Below, piece after piece: positions 17,106 to 25,129 of a DNA stretch of 64,000 nt. How positions within the stretch are numbered: position 1 is the stretch's first letter; every line of letters begins with the position of its first letter. The notes beneath the pieces are model-generated. The model saw only the letters and a program-made list of their open reading frames with translations, was not told the origin of the DNA and did not search any database. Position numbers and translations under genes: made by a program. The stretch lies in assembly GCA_002256435.1 (NCBI GenBank), contig NKJC01000006.1, positions 1-64,000 on the forward strand, written 5' to 3'. Source of the DNA: Chitinophagaceae bacterium BSSC1 (lineage in GTDB: Bacteria; Bacteroidota; Bacteroidia; Chitinophagales; Chitinophagaceae).

Positions 17106-18326
17106 TTATTTTGAATTCCTTTTTTGCTGCCAAACTAGGTTCTCTAACAAAAGCAGGTTATTATATCCAGGACTATGGTAATAAAATTTACCTACGCCCA
17201 TGTCTCCTACTGTTTTTTTAAATGGATTGGGCAACATGGATGCAATATTAGCTATAAAGAAAAAAAAGTTGTCGTCTTCAACCAACGCTTCTAAACTGCT
17301 GGCATTTTGTATGGTTATTTTAGGTGGCAAAACTCCCCATCTAAGCAATGAGGTACTTAACAAAACTTGATCCATAAAACCCTTTTCAGATAAGATTAGT
17401 TTGTTTGTTTCTGCAACCAATAAAGGTTTTAGAATCTCTAATTCGGGTATGGGTTTTAAAGTCATCAGCCTAGAAATATGGTACAAGATTACGGATGGCT
17501 TTACGTAGTGTGGTGAAATGTAGTTTGCTGAAAGAATAAATTTTTTGTCTTCAATGATTTTAGTAATCAGTTTTAGGCTTGCAGAATCTGCTCCTGACCA
17601 TGGCAATTGATAATATTGAACAAAATACAAGACATTGGCAAGTACACCAATTTCAAAATCCACTGGCATTTTCTTTCCAAACCAAGTTGAATAAGCCCCA
17701 ATTTTTTTATACTCCTCAAAGGTATTGCTGACTTTTTTTTCATACCCATTCCTATATAATTGCATTAATTCATGCACTTGTTTAGCAACAGAATCTTTTG
17801 TATTCTGAGCCAAAAGTATAATGACCGTATCATCTAAATCATCCGGTAATGCTTGTTGTTTATTGAACAAATTTAGCCAACCGCCATTCGGGAAAATTTG
17901 AAGGGTGTCTGTTGGCCAAAAATTATAGGAATTTCTTTCAGGATATTTTTTACTCTTGAACTTTGGATAAACCAATTGCGCACGTTCAATAATTCCTCTT
18001 GCTTTTTGTTGTTGTGATGCCGACAAATTGGGGAGCAAGTCTTTCAATGTAAATGAGACCAAGCCTGTGAAAAAAGGATTGATATCCGCTTTGTATCTGG
18101 TTTTATTTAAAGAATAGATTCTATAAGAAGGAATGGACCCTTTTGGGAAAATGCCATTTTCTTTAATTTGCAAATTGTCAATTCTTTGTAATAAACGAGT
18201 AATCAGAATACTATCATTTGCTGAAACAAACTGAACCATCAAATAGGATATTACTACTAATGAAAATTTCCTAGCTATTCTGTAATGGCGATGACAATAA
18301 TTGTTGGATATCTGGGAATTTTTCAA
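17106..18326 (-). CDS. Uncharacterised exported all-alpha protein, 406 residues
   Basis: I do not recognise this protein by name. A basic start followed by FSLVVISYLMVQFVSA near residue 22-36 looks like a signal peptide with a long n-region. The rest seems all-helical with recurring short motifs, including NGGWLNLFNKQ and LPDDLDDTVIILLAQ. The latter resembles repeat units of terpenoid-cyclase-like alpha/alpha barrels. It is convergent with the DUF998 gene 19 bp away. An enzymatic role is unproven. Confidence 0.6.
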   Translation of the reverse strand: MKNSQISNNYCHRHYRIARKFSLVVISYLMVQFVSANDSILITRLLQRIDNLQIKENGIFPKGSIPSYRIYSLNKTRYKADINPFFTGLVSFTLKDLLPNLSASQQQKARGIIERAQLVYPKFKSKKYPERNSYNFWPTDTLQIFPNGGWLNLFNKQQALPDDLDDTVIILLAQNTKDSVAKQVHELMQLYRNGYEKKVSNTFEEYKKIGAYSTWFGKKMPVDFEIGVLANVLYFVQYYQLPWSGADSASLKLITKIIEDKKFILSANYISPHYVKPSVILYHISRLMTLKPIPELEILKPLLVAETNKLILSEKGFMDQVLLSTSLLRWGVLPPKITIQNASSLEALVEDDNFFFFIANIASMLPNPFKKTVGDMGVGKFYYHSPGYNNLLLLENLVWQQKRNSK

Positions 18327-18469
18327 AAAATACTATTGTGTTTAAAATATATCGAAAAACCAAAACTAATCAAATACTGCCTTCTAAATTAAATCACATT
18401 ATCAATTTTTAGGATTTTTATGGATTGAATAGTATTTTTAATTTTCAACCTAAAAATTAAGAAAGACCC

Positions 18470-19309
18470 ATGTTTACTAATAACGATATAGCAAAACACT
18501 TTGAAGTTTGTGAGGAACATTACCGTTATTGGTGGAATCTCTCAGAAAGCAGGTCAATGCATTATGGTTATTGGAGAGAAGATACCAAAAACCTACACGA
18601 AGCATTGATGAATATTAATCAAGTGATGGCTGATAAAATTTCCATTTCTGAAAATGATACAGTGTTAGATGCAGGATGTGGGGTAGGCGGATCATCTTTT
18701 TGGATGGCGGCTAACAGGGGAGCAACTGTATCAGGTATCACTCTTAGCAAAAAGCAAAGACAACAAGCTGAAGACCATGCTGCAAAATTAGGTCTTTCTC
18801 AAAAGGTCAACTTTCAAAATGAAGATTTCACCAATACCAGCTTCCCATCTGAGTCTTTTAATGCTGTTTGGGGTATAGAGAGTATTTGTTATGCGGAGAA
18901 AAAAATAGATTTTTTAAAAGAAGCTTTTCGTGTTTTAAAGCCAGGTGGAAGAATTATTGTAGCCGACTTTTTCAAACAACAAGGGCTTCTTGGTAAGGAC
19001 AAAACACTAATAGATCAAATGGCTTATGGTTGGGCCATTTCAGATTTTGCCACCATTGAAGATTTTATAGCAGCTGCCAAAGAAGTTGGTTTCATCAATA
19101 TCAAAGTTGATGATATTAGCAAACAAATAACCCCCTCCGCACGGAGATTATATTGGTTTTCCATTCCGGGAATGTTTCTTTCAAAACTATATGCCATTTT
19201 CTTTTCTCCAACTGAGTTATCAAAGCATCATACAAAAACGGTGTATTTACAATATAAGGGCCTCAAAAGAAATTTATGGCAATATTTTGTTTTCCAAGCT
19301 GAGAAATAA
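18470..19309 (+). CDS. Class I SAM-dependent methyltransferase
   Basis: This 279-residue methyltransferase is similar to the sterol/tocopherol/cyclopropane-synthase-like branch. The N-terminal HFEVCEEHYRYWWNL and MHYGYW motifs precede the SAM-binding loop VLDAGCGVGGSSFWMA near residue 65-80. Motif II (FNAVWGIESICYAE) and post-motif RVLKPGGRIIVADFF follow. The substrate is a small lipid-like or quinone-like compound by analogy only. It stands alone, with a bidirectional terminator directly after it and the tmRNA gene on the opposite strand. Confidence 0.85.
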   Translation: MFTNNDIAKHFEVCEEHYRYWWNLSESRSMHYGYWREDTKNLHEALMNINQVMADKISISENDTVLDAGCGVGGSSFWMAANRGATVSGITLSKKQRQQAEDHAAKLGLSQKVNFQNEDFTNTSFPSESFNAVWGIESICYAEKKIDFLKEAFRVLKPGGRIIVADFFKQQGLLGKDKTLIDQMAYGWAISDFATIEDFIAAAKEVGFINIKVDDISKQITPSARRLYWFSIPGMFLSKLYAIFFSPTELSKHHTKTVYLQYKGLKRNLWQYFVFQAEK

Positions 19310-19344
19310 AAAGGTCTTGCAAACCTAGATTTACAAGACCTTTT
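19309..19344. terminator. Bidirectional terminator between methyltransferase and tmRNA genes
   Basis: The inverted repeat AAAGGTCTTG (19310-19319) and CAAGACCTTT (19334-19343) is flanked by A-rich and T-rich runs. It can stop both the rightward methyltransferase transcript and the leftward tmRNA transcript, whose 3' end is at 19350. Confidence 0.75.
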
Positions 19345-19349
19345 GAAAG

Positions 19350-19718
19350 TGGAGTCGAGGGGAGTCGAACCCCTGTCCAAACATCGCTACCATTAGCTTT
19401 CTACATGCTTATTTTCTTATTAATTGTAGGCACTAAGCAGGAAAGAAACAAACCAACCTAACGCTTAGCTGAATAGTCTTAGGCAACGGTCACAGCCTTC
19501 CGTTACAGCATTCTCTTTTGTTTTGAGTCGGCGGCGGCAAGAGGTAAGAGACCAACCTTAGCCGCGGCCCGAATGGTTACTTAATCACTGATTAAGCAGC
19601 CATGGCATACTGAGTATTGCCATTTGAAGTTTGAATATTCAGATTAAAGTGCTAATTATCCAACGCACTGCATGCTTACACCAACCGTGACATATGCTGT
19701 CAAAACCAATACGACCCC
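19350..19718 (-). ncRNA. ssrA: Transfer-messenger RNA (tmRNA)
   Basis: The 5' GGGGTCG and the 3' CGACTCC plus discriminator A pair to form a 7-bp tRNA-like acceptor stem. The T-arm, with GTTCGA read on the minus strand, is intact near the 3' end. The tag reading frame encodes GNTQYAMAA, followed by TAA (coding positions 19621 down to 19592), with the resume codon GGC for glycine. The AMAA end fits Bacteroidota tags. The 3' CCA is not encoded. The RNA rescues stalled ribosomes and marks the nascent peptide for proteolysis. Confidence 0.95.
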
Positions 19719-19760
19719 AAAGTGCAAAGGTAGCCATTCCAAAGAATGCTACCTGTTAAA

Positions 19761-21137
19761 CTATTTAAACAAACGCCAGAAGTCAAGACCCAGGGCGTAA
19801 GCCATTAATCCTAATAAAAGAACCATACCCACCATTTGAGCGTATTCCATGAACTTGTCACCTGGTTTACGTCCAGTAACCATTTCATACAAAGTGAATA
19901 GCGCGTGCCCGCCATCTAGTGCAGGAATGGGCAGAATATTCATAAAGGCCAAAATGATAGAGAAGATTCCTGTTAGTGTCCAGAACTTTTGCCAGTCCCA
20001 AACACCTGGGAAGGTATTTCCAATACTGATTACACTACCCAAAGATTCACTAGCATTTACCTTGCCTGTAAAGATTTGTTTGATGCCTGTAATATATCTA
20101 TCGAGTGTTTCAAAACATCTATTAAAGCCCATGGGAATGGCTTGCGCTAATCTATAATCCTTACTCACGGTACCAAACATAGCATAAGGTGTTACGCGGA
20201 AAAATCCAACGGCACCCTTGTTATTCAATTGCACTTTTACCGCTACGGTATCTGCTCCACGTTTTACTGTAAACTCCACTATTGAATCGGCAAAGCCCTT
20301 GTTCAAAGCTTCGTATTCGTGAAAATATTGGAAGGGCTTTTTGTTAAACGCAATTAAGGTATCGCCTTTGGCAAATTTACCTTCTTTAAAATTAGCTGTT
20401 TTGGCAACAGAATCAATAATGGCAGGATAACGCATGCTGATGAAATCAGCCAATAAGTCTCCCGCTCTTCCGCGCTTATTCGCTTTTTTATACAAGCTCT
20501 TGATCAAGGCTTCAGGTATGGCCAATTCCACTTTCTGACCTGCTCTGTCAACTGTTACTTTCTTAGCATCGGAAGTAACAATATCTGGAACAATGGTTCC
20601 AAAATCTTCCACTACCCTGCCGTCAATAGCATAGATATTATCGCCGTCTTGAATGCCCATACTCTTAGCCAGAGAATCGGCGTGCACGCCAAATTTTAAA
20701 TTCTTAGCAGGCAAATATTCTTCTCCCCAAACCCAGGTAATGCCAATAAAAATGACAATGGCCAAGATTACGTTTACAACAACACCACCCACCATAATGA
20801 TCAATCTTTGCCAAGCTGGCTTTGCCCGGAATTCATAAGGCTCTGGAGGTAGCTTCATTTGCTCTTTGTCCATGCTCTCATCAATCATGCCTGAGATCTT
20901 CACATAGCCACCAAATGGCACCCAACCCAATCCCCATTCGGTATCGCCTTTTTTCTTTTTCCAAAGACTAAACCAAGGATCAAAAAAGAGATAGAATTTC
21001 TCTACCCTACATTTAAATATGCGCGCAGGAATAAAATGTCCTAATTCGTGAAGCACTACTAAAATGGAAAAGGACAGGATAAACTGCCCTGTCTTTACGC
21101 CGATACTCACCCAATCTATTACTAATAAATTCATCAT
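19761..21137 (-). CDS. rseP: Site-2 intramembrane metalloprotease RseP
   Basis: This 458-residue M50 protease has the zinc motif HELGH (H30, E31, H34) in the first membrane helix. The second conserved LDG stretch is in ILPIPALDGGHALF near residue 400. PDZ domains lie between about 130 and 330, and GGVVVNVILAIVIF forms an internal helix. The enzyme cleaves membrane-spanning regulators such as anti-sigma factors. It sits 37 bp downstream of dxr on the same strand, a common bacterial arrangement. Two adjacent ATG codons (21137 and 21134) are equally plausible starts. Confidence 0.93.
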   Translation of the reverse strand: MMNLLVIDWVSIGVKTGQFILSFSILVVLHELGHFIPARIFKCRVEKFYLFFDPWFSLWKKKKGDTEWGLGWVPFGGYVKISGMIDESMDKEQMKLPPEPYEFRAKPAWQRLIIMVGGVVVNVILAIVIFIGITWVWGEEYLPAKNLKFGVHADSLAKSMGIQDGDNIYAIDGRVVEDFGTIVPDIVTSDAKKVTVDRAGQKVELAIPEALIKSLYKKANKRGRAGDLLADFISMRYPAIIDSVAKTANFKEGKFAKGDTLIAFNKKPFQYFHEYEALNKGFADSIVEFTVKRGADTVAVKVQLNNKGAVGFFRVTPYAMFGTVSKDYRLAQAIPMGFNRCFETLDRYITGIKQIFTGKVNASESLGSVISIGNTFPGVWDWQKFWTLTGIFSIILAFMNILPIPALDGGHALFTLYEMVTGRKPGDKFMEYAQMVGMVLLLGLMAYALGLDFWRLFK

Positions 21138-21174
21138 GCCGATGCTGGATTTTAATTGTTTTGTTTGATGCCAA

Positions 21175-22332
21175 CTACATATGGATCAAAGAGGCCGCAA
21201 AGTTACGCGTCTCTCCATCCGTTTCAAAATACTCTTCCAAGGTTGGCTTTTCAATGAAGGTCATTTTTTGCATACTCTGTTCTACTACTTCTGTCATGTC
21301 TAAGAATCCTATGCGGTTGCGTAGGAATGCATAAACAGCAATTTCATTAGCCGCATTGAGGATACAAGGCATATTTCCCGCCATTTTCAGGGCTTCCGTT
21401 GCCAATGAGAGGTTGCGGAAAGTTTTTAAATCCGGTTCTTCAAAACTCAATGTCTGAGGCTTTTTAAAATCGTATCTGGGAAAGTCATTGGCAATTCTTT
21501 TGGGGAAAGCCATAGCATACTGAATAGGAAGCTTCATATCGGGCAAACCCATTTGTGCTTTTAAACTTCCGTCTTCAAATTGCACCATGCTATGAATAAT
21601 ACTCTGTGGATGCACTACTACTTGAATCTGCTCTGGTGTTAGGTCAAACAACCATTTGGCTTCAATCATTTCCAAACCCTTATTCATTAAGGTAGCAGAA
21701 TCAATGGTAATCTTGGCTCCCATACTCCAGTTGGGATGTTGTAAGGCATGATCCCTTTTTACATTCACCAAAAAATTTGGTTTCTTACCCAAGAAAGGGC
21801 CACCACTGGCAGTTAGAATAATTTTTGAAATGGGATTATTACCCTCTCCTACCAAGCACTGAAAAATGGCAGAATGTTCACTATCAACCGGTATTACTGC
21901 TGCGCGATGTTCTCTGGCTTTCTGCATCACAATATCTCCTGCTACTACCAGTGTTTCTTTATTGGCCAATGCAACGGCTTTACCCATTTGCACGGCTTGC
22001 AAAGTGGGTCTAAGACCAGCATAACCAACAATCCCTGCCAACATCATGTCATAACAATCCATGGCAGCCACTTCTTCCAATGCTTTTTCGCCTGCAAAAA
22101 CTTTCACATTGGTGGAAGCCAACGCTTCTTTAACTGCTTGGTATTTTTTATCATCACCAATCACCACTATGTTGGGATTGAATTCCAATGCCTGTTGCAC
22201 CAAGAGCGTATCATTGGTTTGCGCTGTTAATATTTCAGCGCTAAATAGGGCTGGATTTGCCCTGATTACGTCAAGTGCCTGTGTACCTATGGAACCAGTA
22301 GAGCCGAATACGGCGATTCTTTTTTGCGTCAT
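21175..22332 (-). CDS. dxr: 1-deoxy-D-xylulose-5-phosphate reductoisomerase
   Basis: This 385-residue enzyme of the MEP isoprenoid pathway converts DXP to MEP using NADPH. The N-terminal dinucleotide motif GSTGSIGTQALDVI is clear. The substrate-binding PVDSEHSAIFQCL and LTASGGPF motifs and the metal-binding KGLEMIEAKWLF are present. So is VHPQSIIHSMVQF, which is diagnostic. rseP follows on the same strand and the GH3-like gene precedes it by 80 bp. Confidence 0.96.
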   Translation of the reverse strand: MTQKRIAVFGSTGSIGTQALDVIRANPALFSAEILTAQTNDTLLVQQALEFNPNIVVIGDDKKYQAVKEALASTNVKVFAGEKALEEVAAMDCYDMMLAGIVGYAGLRPTLQAVQMGKAVALANKETLVVAGDIVMQKAREHRAAVIPVDSEHSAIFQCLVGEGNNPISKIILTASGGPFLGKKPNFLVNVKRDHALQHPNWSMGAKITIDSATLMNKGLEMIEAKWLFDLTPEQIQVVVHPQSIIHSMVQFEDGSLKAQMGLPDMKLPIQYAMAFPKRIANDFPRYDFKKPQTLSFEEPDLKTFRNLSLATEALKMAGNMPCILNAANEIAVYAFLRNRIGFLDMTEVVEQSMQKMTFIEKPTLEEYFETDGETRNFAASLIHM

Positions 22333-22412
22333 TAGTTTTATTTGGGCTCCCTAAAGATGGGCAAAATACTGCCAATCTGTTTGGTAAAGCCGGTTTATTT
22401 ATCCCCCATCTT

Positions 22413-23912
22413 TTAGGATTGCAGAAAAGCTTCAAGCCCATTGGCCAAGTTTCTGTCATTACTCAACCTTGGTACTTTGTTCTGCCCACCCAATTTACCA
22501 ATCTGCTTCATATAATCAATAAAGCCGTTTTTCCTTACCAAGCTAATTTTGAGTCTTTCTAAGATATTTCCCTTAATCAGGTCATCATAATAAACGTTCT
22601 TATCCCTGAGTTGCTGGTCAAGACAATCTGCAAAAGCCTCTAGTTGATCTGGAGCCTGCTCAAATTCAACCAACCACTCATGGTAGCTCTTGCCCTGCCC
22701 CTGTTGTACAATCATGGGTGCCACGGTGAATTCTGTGATCTTGGCGCCAAATTGAGCGGACGCTTGTAACATGGCCTGCTCCACTTCTTCACCTATCACG
22801 TGTTCTCCAAATGCTGAAATAAAGTGTTTGATCCTGCCACTCACCACCAATCGATAGGGATTGGTTGAAACAAACCTAACCGTATCGCCCAGGTTATAGC
22901 CCCAAAGACCTGCATTGCTATTGATAATCAAGGCATAATTCACTCCAACCTCCACTTGCTCCAGTCTCAAACGAGTAGGGTTTTCTGAAAAGATCTCAGC
23001 CGCAGGCACAAATTCGTAAAAAATGCCACTATTGGTATTTAATAATAGGCCTTCGGCCGATTGGCTATCCTGAAAGGCAAAAAAGCCTTCACTCGCGGGA
23101 AATAATTCAATACTGTCTATGCGTTTGCCCACTGTTTCAAACAATTTGGCCTTATAGGGTTCAAAATTCACACCACCCTGAACCATAACACTGAAATTGG
23201 GGAATAAATCTGCTATTTTTTTACCCGATTTTTCATGAAGCCGGTCAAAATACATTTGCATCCATGGCGGAATCCCGCTGATCAGGGTCATGTCTTTGTT
23301 AATGGTTTCGGCCACAATCCTATCTAGTTTGGCCTCCCAATCTTCAATACAATTGGTTTCATAACTGGGCAATTGATTGGAACGCAGGTAGCTAGGAATA
23401 TGGTGGTTGACTATACCGCTTAACCTACCCGTTGGGATTCCCGCAATTCTTTCTAGTTCTGGTGAACCGCTTAAGAAAATCATTTTTCCATTGGCAAATG
23501 CCGAATTACCCGTTTCTGCCATATAGCAAAGCAGGGCATTTCTGGCAGTATTGATATGATTGGGTATGGACTCCTTGGTAATGGGAATATATTTGACTCC
23601 ACTGGTGGTACCACTGGTTTTGGCCAGATAAATGGGCTTGCCCTTCCAAAGTACATTTTGCTTGCCTTCTTTAATACTTGCTATATAGGGTTTGAATTGT
23701 TCATAATCCTTCAAAGGAACGGCTTGGGTATATTCTTGGTGGTTGGAAACAGCTGAAAGCTGGTGATCCTTGCCAAAATCGGTGTTTCTTCCCGTTTTAA
23801 GTAGGTATTTCAGGATGGCGTCCTGATCCTCTACTGCGGTTAGCATCCCTTTCTTGGTTTTATTATAGATATAATTGGCAAAGGGCCGAGCTAATAAAGA
23901 CTTTAGGTTCAT
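22413..23912 (-). CDS. GH3-like acyl-adenylating enzyme
   Basis: This 499-residue protein is of the GH3 auxin-responsive-promoter family, an ANL-type enzyme that joins carboxylic acids to amines through an adenylate. The P-loop-like YLAKTSGTTSGVKYIPIT at about residue 94-111 and the core VQGGVNFEPYKAK near 245 are recognisable. LFPASEGFFAFQD near 270 and LWGYNLGDTVRF near 336 are also present. Bacterial members are uncharacterised, so acceptor and donor are unknown. The gene lies immediately upstream of dxr on the same strand. Confidence 0.82.
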   Translation of the reverse strand: MNLKSLLARPFANYIYNKTKKGMLTAVEDQDAILKYLLKTGRNTDFGKDHQLSAVSNHQEYTQAVPLKDYEQFKPYIASIKEGKQNVLWKGKPIYLAKTSGTTSGVKYIPITKESIPNHINTARNALLCYMAETGNSAFANGKMIFLSGSPELERIAGIPTGRLSGIVNHHIPSYLRSNQLPSYETNCIEDWEAKLDRIVAETINKDMTLISGIPPWMQMYFDRLHEKSGKKIADLFPNFSVMVQGGVNFEPYKAKLFETVGKRIDSIELFPASEGFFAFQDSQSAEGLLLNTNSGIFYEFVPAAEIFSENPTRLRLEQVEVGVNYALIINSNAGLWGYNLGDTVRFVSTNPYRLVVSGRIKHFISAFGEHVIGEEVEQAMLQASAQFGAKITEFTVAPMIVQQGQGKSYHEWLVEFEQAPDQLEAFADCLDQQLRDKNVYYDDLIKGNILERLKISLVRKNGFIDYMKQIGKLGGQNKVPRLSNDRNLANGLEAFLQS

Positions 23913-24063
23913 GGGATGGGCTTGTCAAGATCGTTTAAGGGGGCAAAATTAGGGGGATAGCTGAGTTTTTGCTTTTAAATTCCGGTAATATTATGGTAAT
24001 TGCATCCCAAACCTACCCATTTCAGTGACTGTGGTGAAAAAATGGGAAATTATTTCAAAAATG

Positions 24064-24096
24064 TTTGTGCTTTTCAGCACTAAATCCCTACCTTTG
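24064..24096 (+). promoter_or_regulatory. Bacteroidota-type promoter for rplU-rpmA
   Basis: A TTTG at 24064-24067 (-33 element) and TACCTTTG at 24089-24096 (-7 element TAnnTTTG) are 21 bp apart. They lie 22 bp before the rplU start codon. Confidence 0.75.
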
Positions 24097-24117
24097 CCGT
24101 CCTAATTTTGGAAAGCT

Positions 24118-24423
24118 ATGTTAGCAGTTGTAAAAATCGCAGGTCAACAATTTAAAGTACAAGCAGGTCAAAGTTTGTATGTTCCGCACTTGCAAGGTAA
24201 TACCGGTGACAAGGTTGAGTTCAGTGACGTATTGTTGGTAGACAACAACGGAACGATTTCTGTAGGTAGCGCTGTAAAAGCTACTGTGAAAGCAGAAATT
24301 ATCAGTGCCCTTGTGCAGGGTGAAAAGGTTATCGCCTTCAAAATGAAAAGAAGGAAAGGTTTCCGTAAAAAGCACGGTCACAGAACCCACTATACCAGAA
24401 TCATGATTGAAAGCATTGCTTAA
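24118..24423 (+). CDS. rplU: 50S ribosomal protein L21
   Basis: This 101-residue L21 binds 23S rRNA in the large subunit. The start MLAVVKIAGQQFKVQAGQ, the FKMKRRKGFRKKHGHRTHYT block, and the terminal TRIMIESI are diagnostic. It is the first gene of the rplU-rpmA operon, preceded by a clear consensus promoter at 24064-24096 and followed by rpmA after 90 bp. Confidence 0.97.
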   Translation: MLAVVKIAGQQFKVQAGQSLYVPHLQGNTGDKVEFSDVLLVDNNGTISVGSAVKATVKAEIISALVQGEKVIAFKMKRRKGFRKKHGHRTHYTRIMIESIA

Positions 24424-24513
24424 GATCTAGTCAAGGTATTGTTATTTGTTATGCAAACCCATGTTTGCTGGCAAGCGGTAGAACAAGAATAAAAAAATTA
24501 TAAAAAGTATTTT

Positions 24514-24780
24514 ATGGCACACAAAAAAGGTGAAGGTTCCGTTAAGAACGGTCGCGATTCACACAGCAAACGTCTAGGCGTAAAAATCTATGGTGGTCAA
24601 CCAGCTACTTCTGGTAACATCATCGTTCGCCAAAGAGGTACTCAATATCATCCTGGTAAAAATGTGGGTGTTGGAAACGACTACACATTGTTTGCTTTGG
24701 CTGATGGTGTAGTAGAATTTAAGAAGGGTAAAAACGACAAGTCTACTGTGTCTGTTTTACCAGTTGCAGTAACTGCATAA
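24514..24780 (+). CDS. rpmA: 50S ribosomal protein L27
   Basis: This 88-residue L27 is a component of the ribosomal peptidyl-transferase neighbourhood. The N terminus AHKKGEGSVKNGRDSHSKRLGVK and the core IIVRQRGTQYHPGKNVG are diagnostic. It begins directly with MAHKKG, as in most bacteria, and lacks the cleaved extension seen in Firmicutes. It is the second gene of the rplU-rpmA pair. Confidence 0.97.
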   Translation: MAHKKGEGSVKNGRDSHSKRLGVKIYGGQPATSGNIIVRQRGTQYHPGKNVGVGNDYTLFALADGVVEFKKGKNDKSTVSVLPVAVTA

Positions 24781-24853
24781 AAAATATTTTTTGGAATTGC
24801 AAATAAGTTTTTATTTTTAATGTATTATTTACTAACCATTAAATCTAAAAAAC

Positions 24854-25030
24854 ATGGCAACTGCAAAAAAAGCCGCTCCTAAAAAAGCCGCTGCAAAAAA
24901 AGCTGCTCCTAAAAAAGCTGCTCCTGCAAAAAAAGCTGCTCCTAAAAAAGCTGCTCCTGCAAAAAAAGCTGCTCCTGCAAAGAAAGCCGCTCCTAAGAAA
25001 GCCGCTAAGAAAGCTGCTGCTAAGAAATAA
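24854..25030 (+). CDS. Histone H1-like Ala/Lys/Pro repeat protein, 58 residues
   Basis: This ORF, short enough to be missed by a length cut-off, reads MATAKKAAPKKAAAKKAAP and then repeats AAPKK/AAPAKK units to the terminal AAAKK. There are 58 residues made almost only of Ala, Lys and Pro. The sequence matches the C-terminal tails of eukaryotic histone H1 and of bacterial HctB/HupN-like histone-like proteins. It probably binds DNA or RNA non-specifically. It follows rpmA by about 73 bp and is followed by a strong terminator, so it may be the third gene of the ribosomal operon. The repeats make it prone to length change by slippage. Confidence 0.8.
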   Translation: MATAKKAAPKKAAAKKAAPKKAAPAKKAAPKKAAPAKKAAPAKKAAPKKAAKKAAAKK

Positions 25031-25063
25031 TCCAACGATTATTTCGAACAGAGATAGATTTAG

Positions 25064-25092
25064 TCCCGGGAATTGTTTCCCGGGATTTTTTT
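25064..25092 (+). terminator. Rho-independent terminator
   Basis: A 7-bp GC-rich stem (TCCCGGG and CCCGGGA) with an 8-nt loop is followed by seven T residues. It ends the rplU-rpmA-histone-like transcript. Confidence 0.88.
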
Positions 25093-25129
25093 GCCCCTAC
25101 TTCAAGAAAATTCCCGCTATTTTTGAAAA

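Noticed and set aside
24832..25035. A minus-strand frame rich in Ala, Phe and Leu opposite the histone-like gene.
   Set aside because: It is the antisense reading of AAPKK codons, and its composition follows from the repeat. The plus-strand frame has the proper start, stop and downstream terminator.
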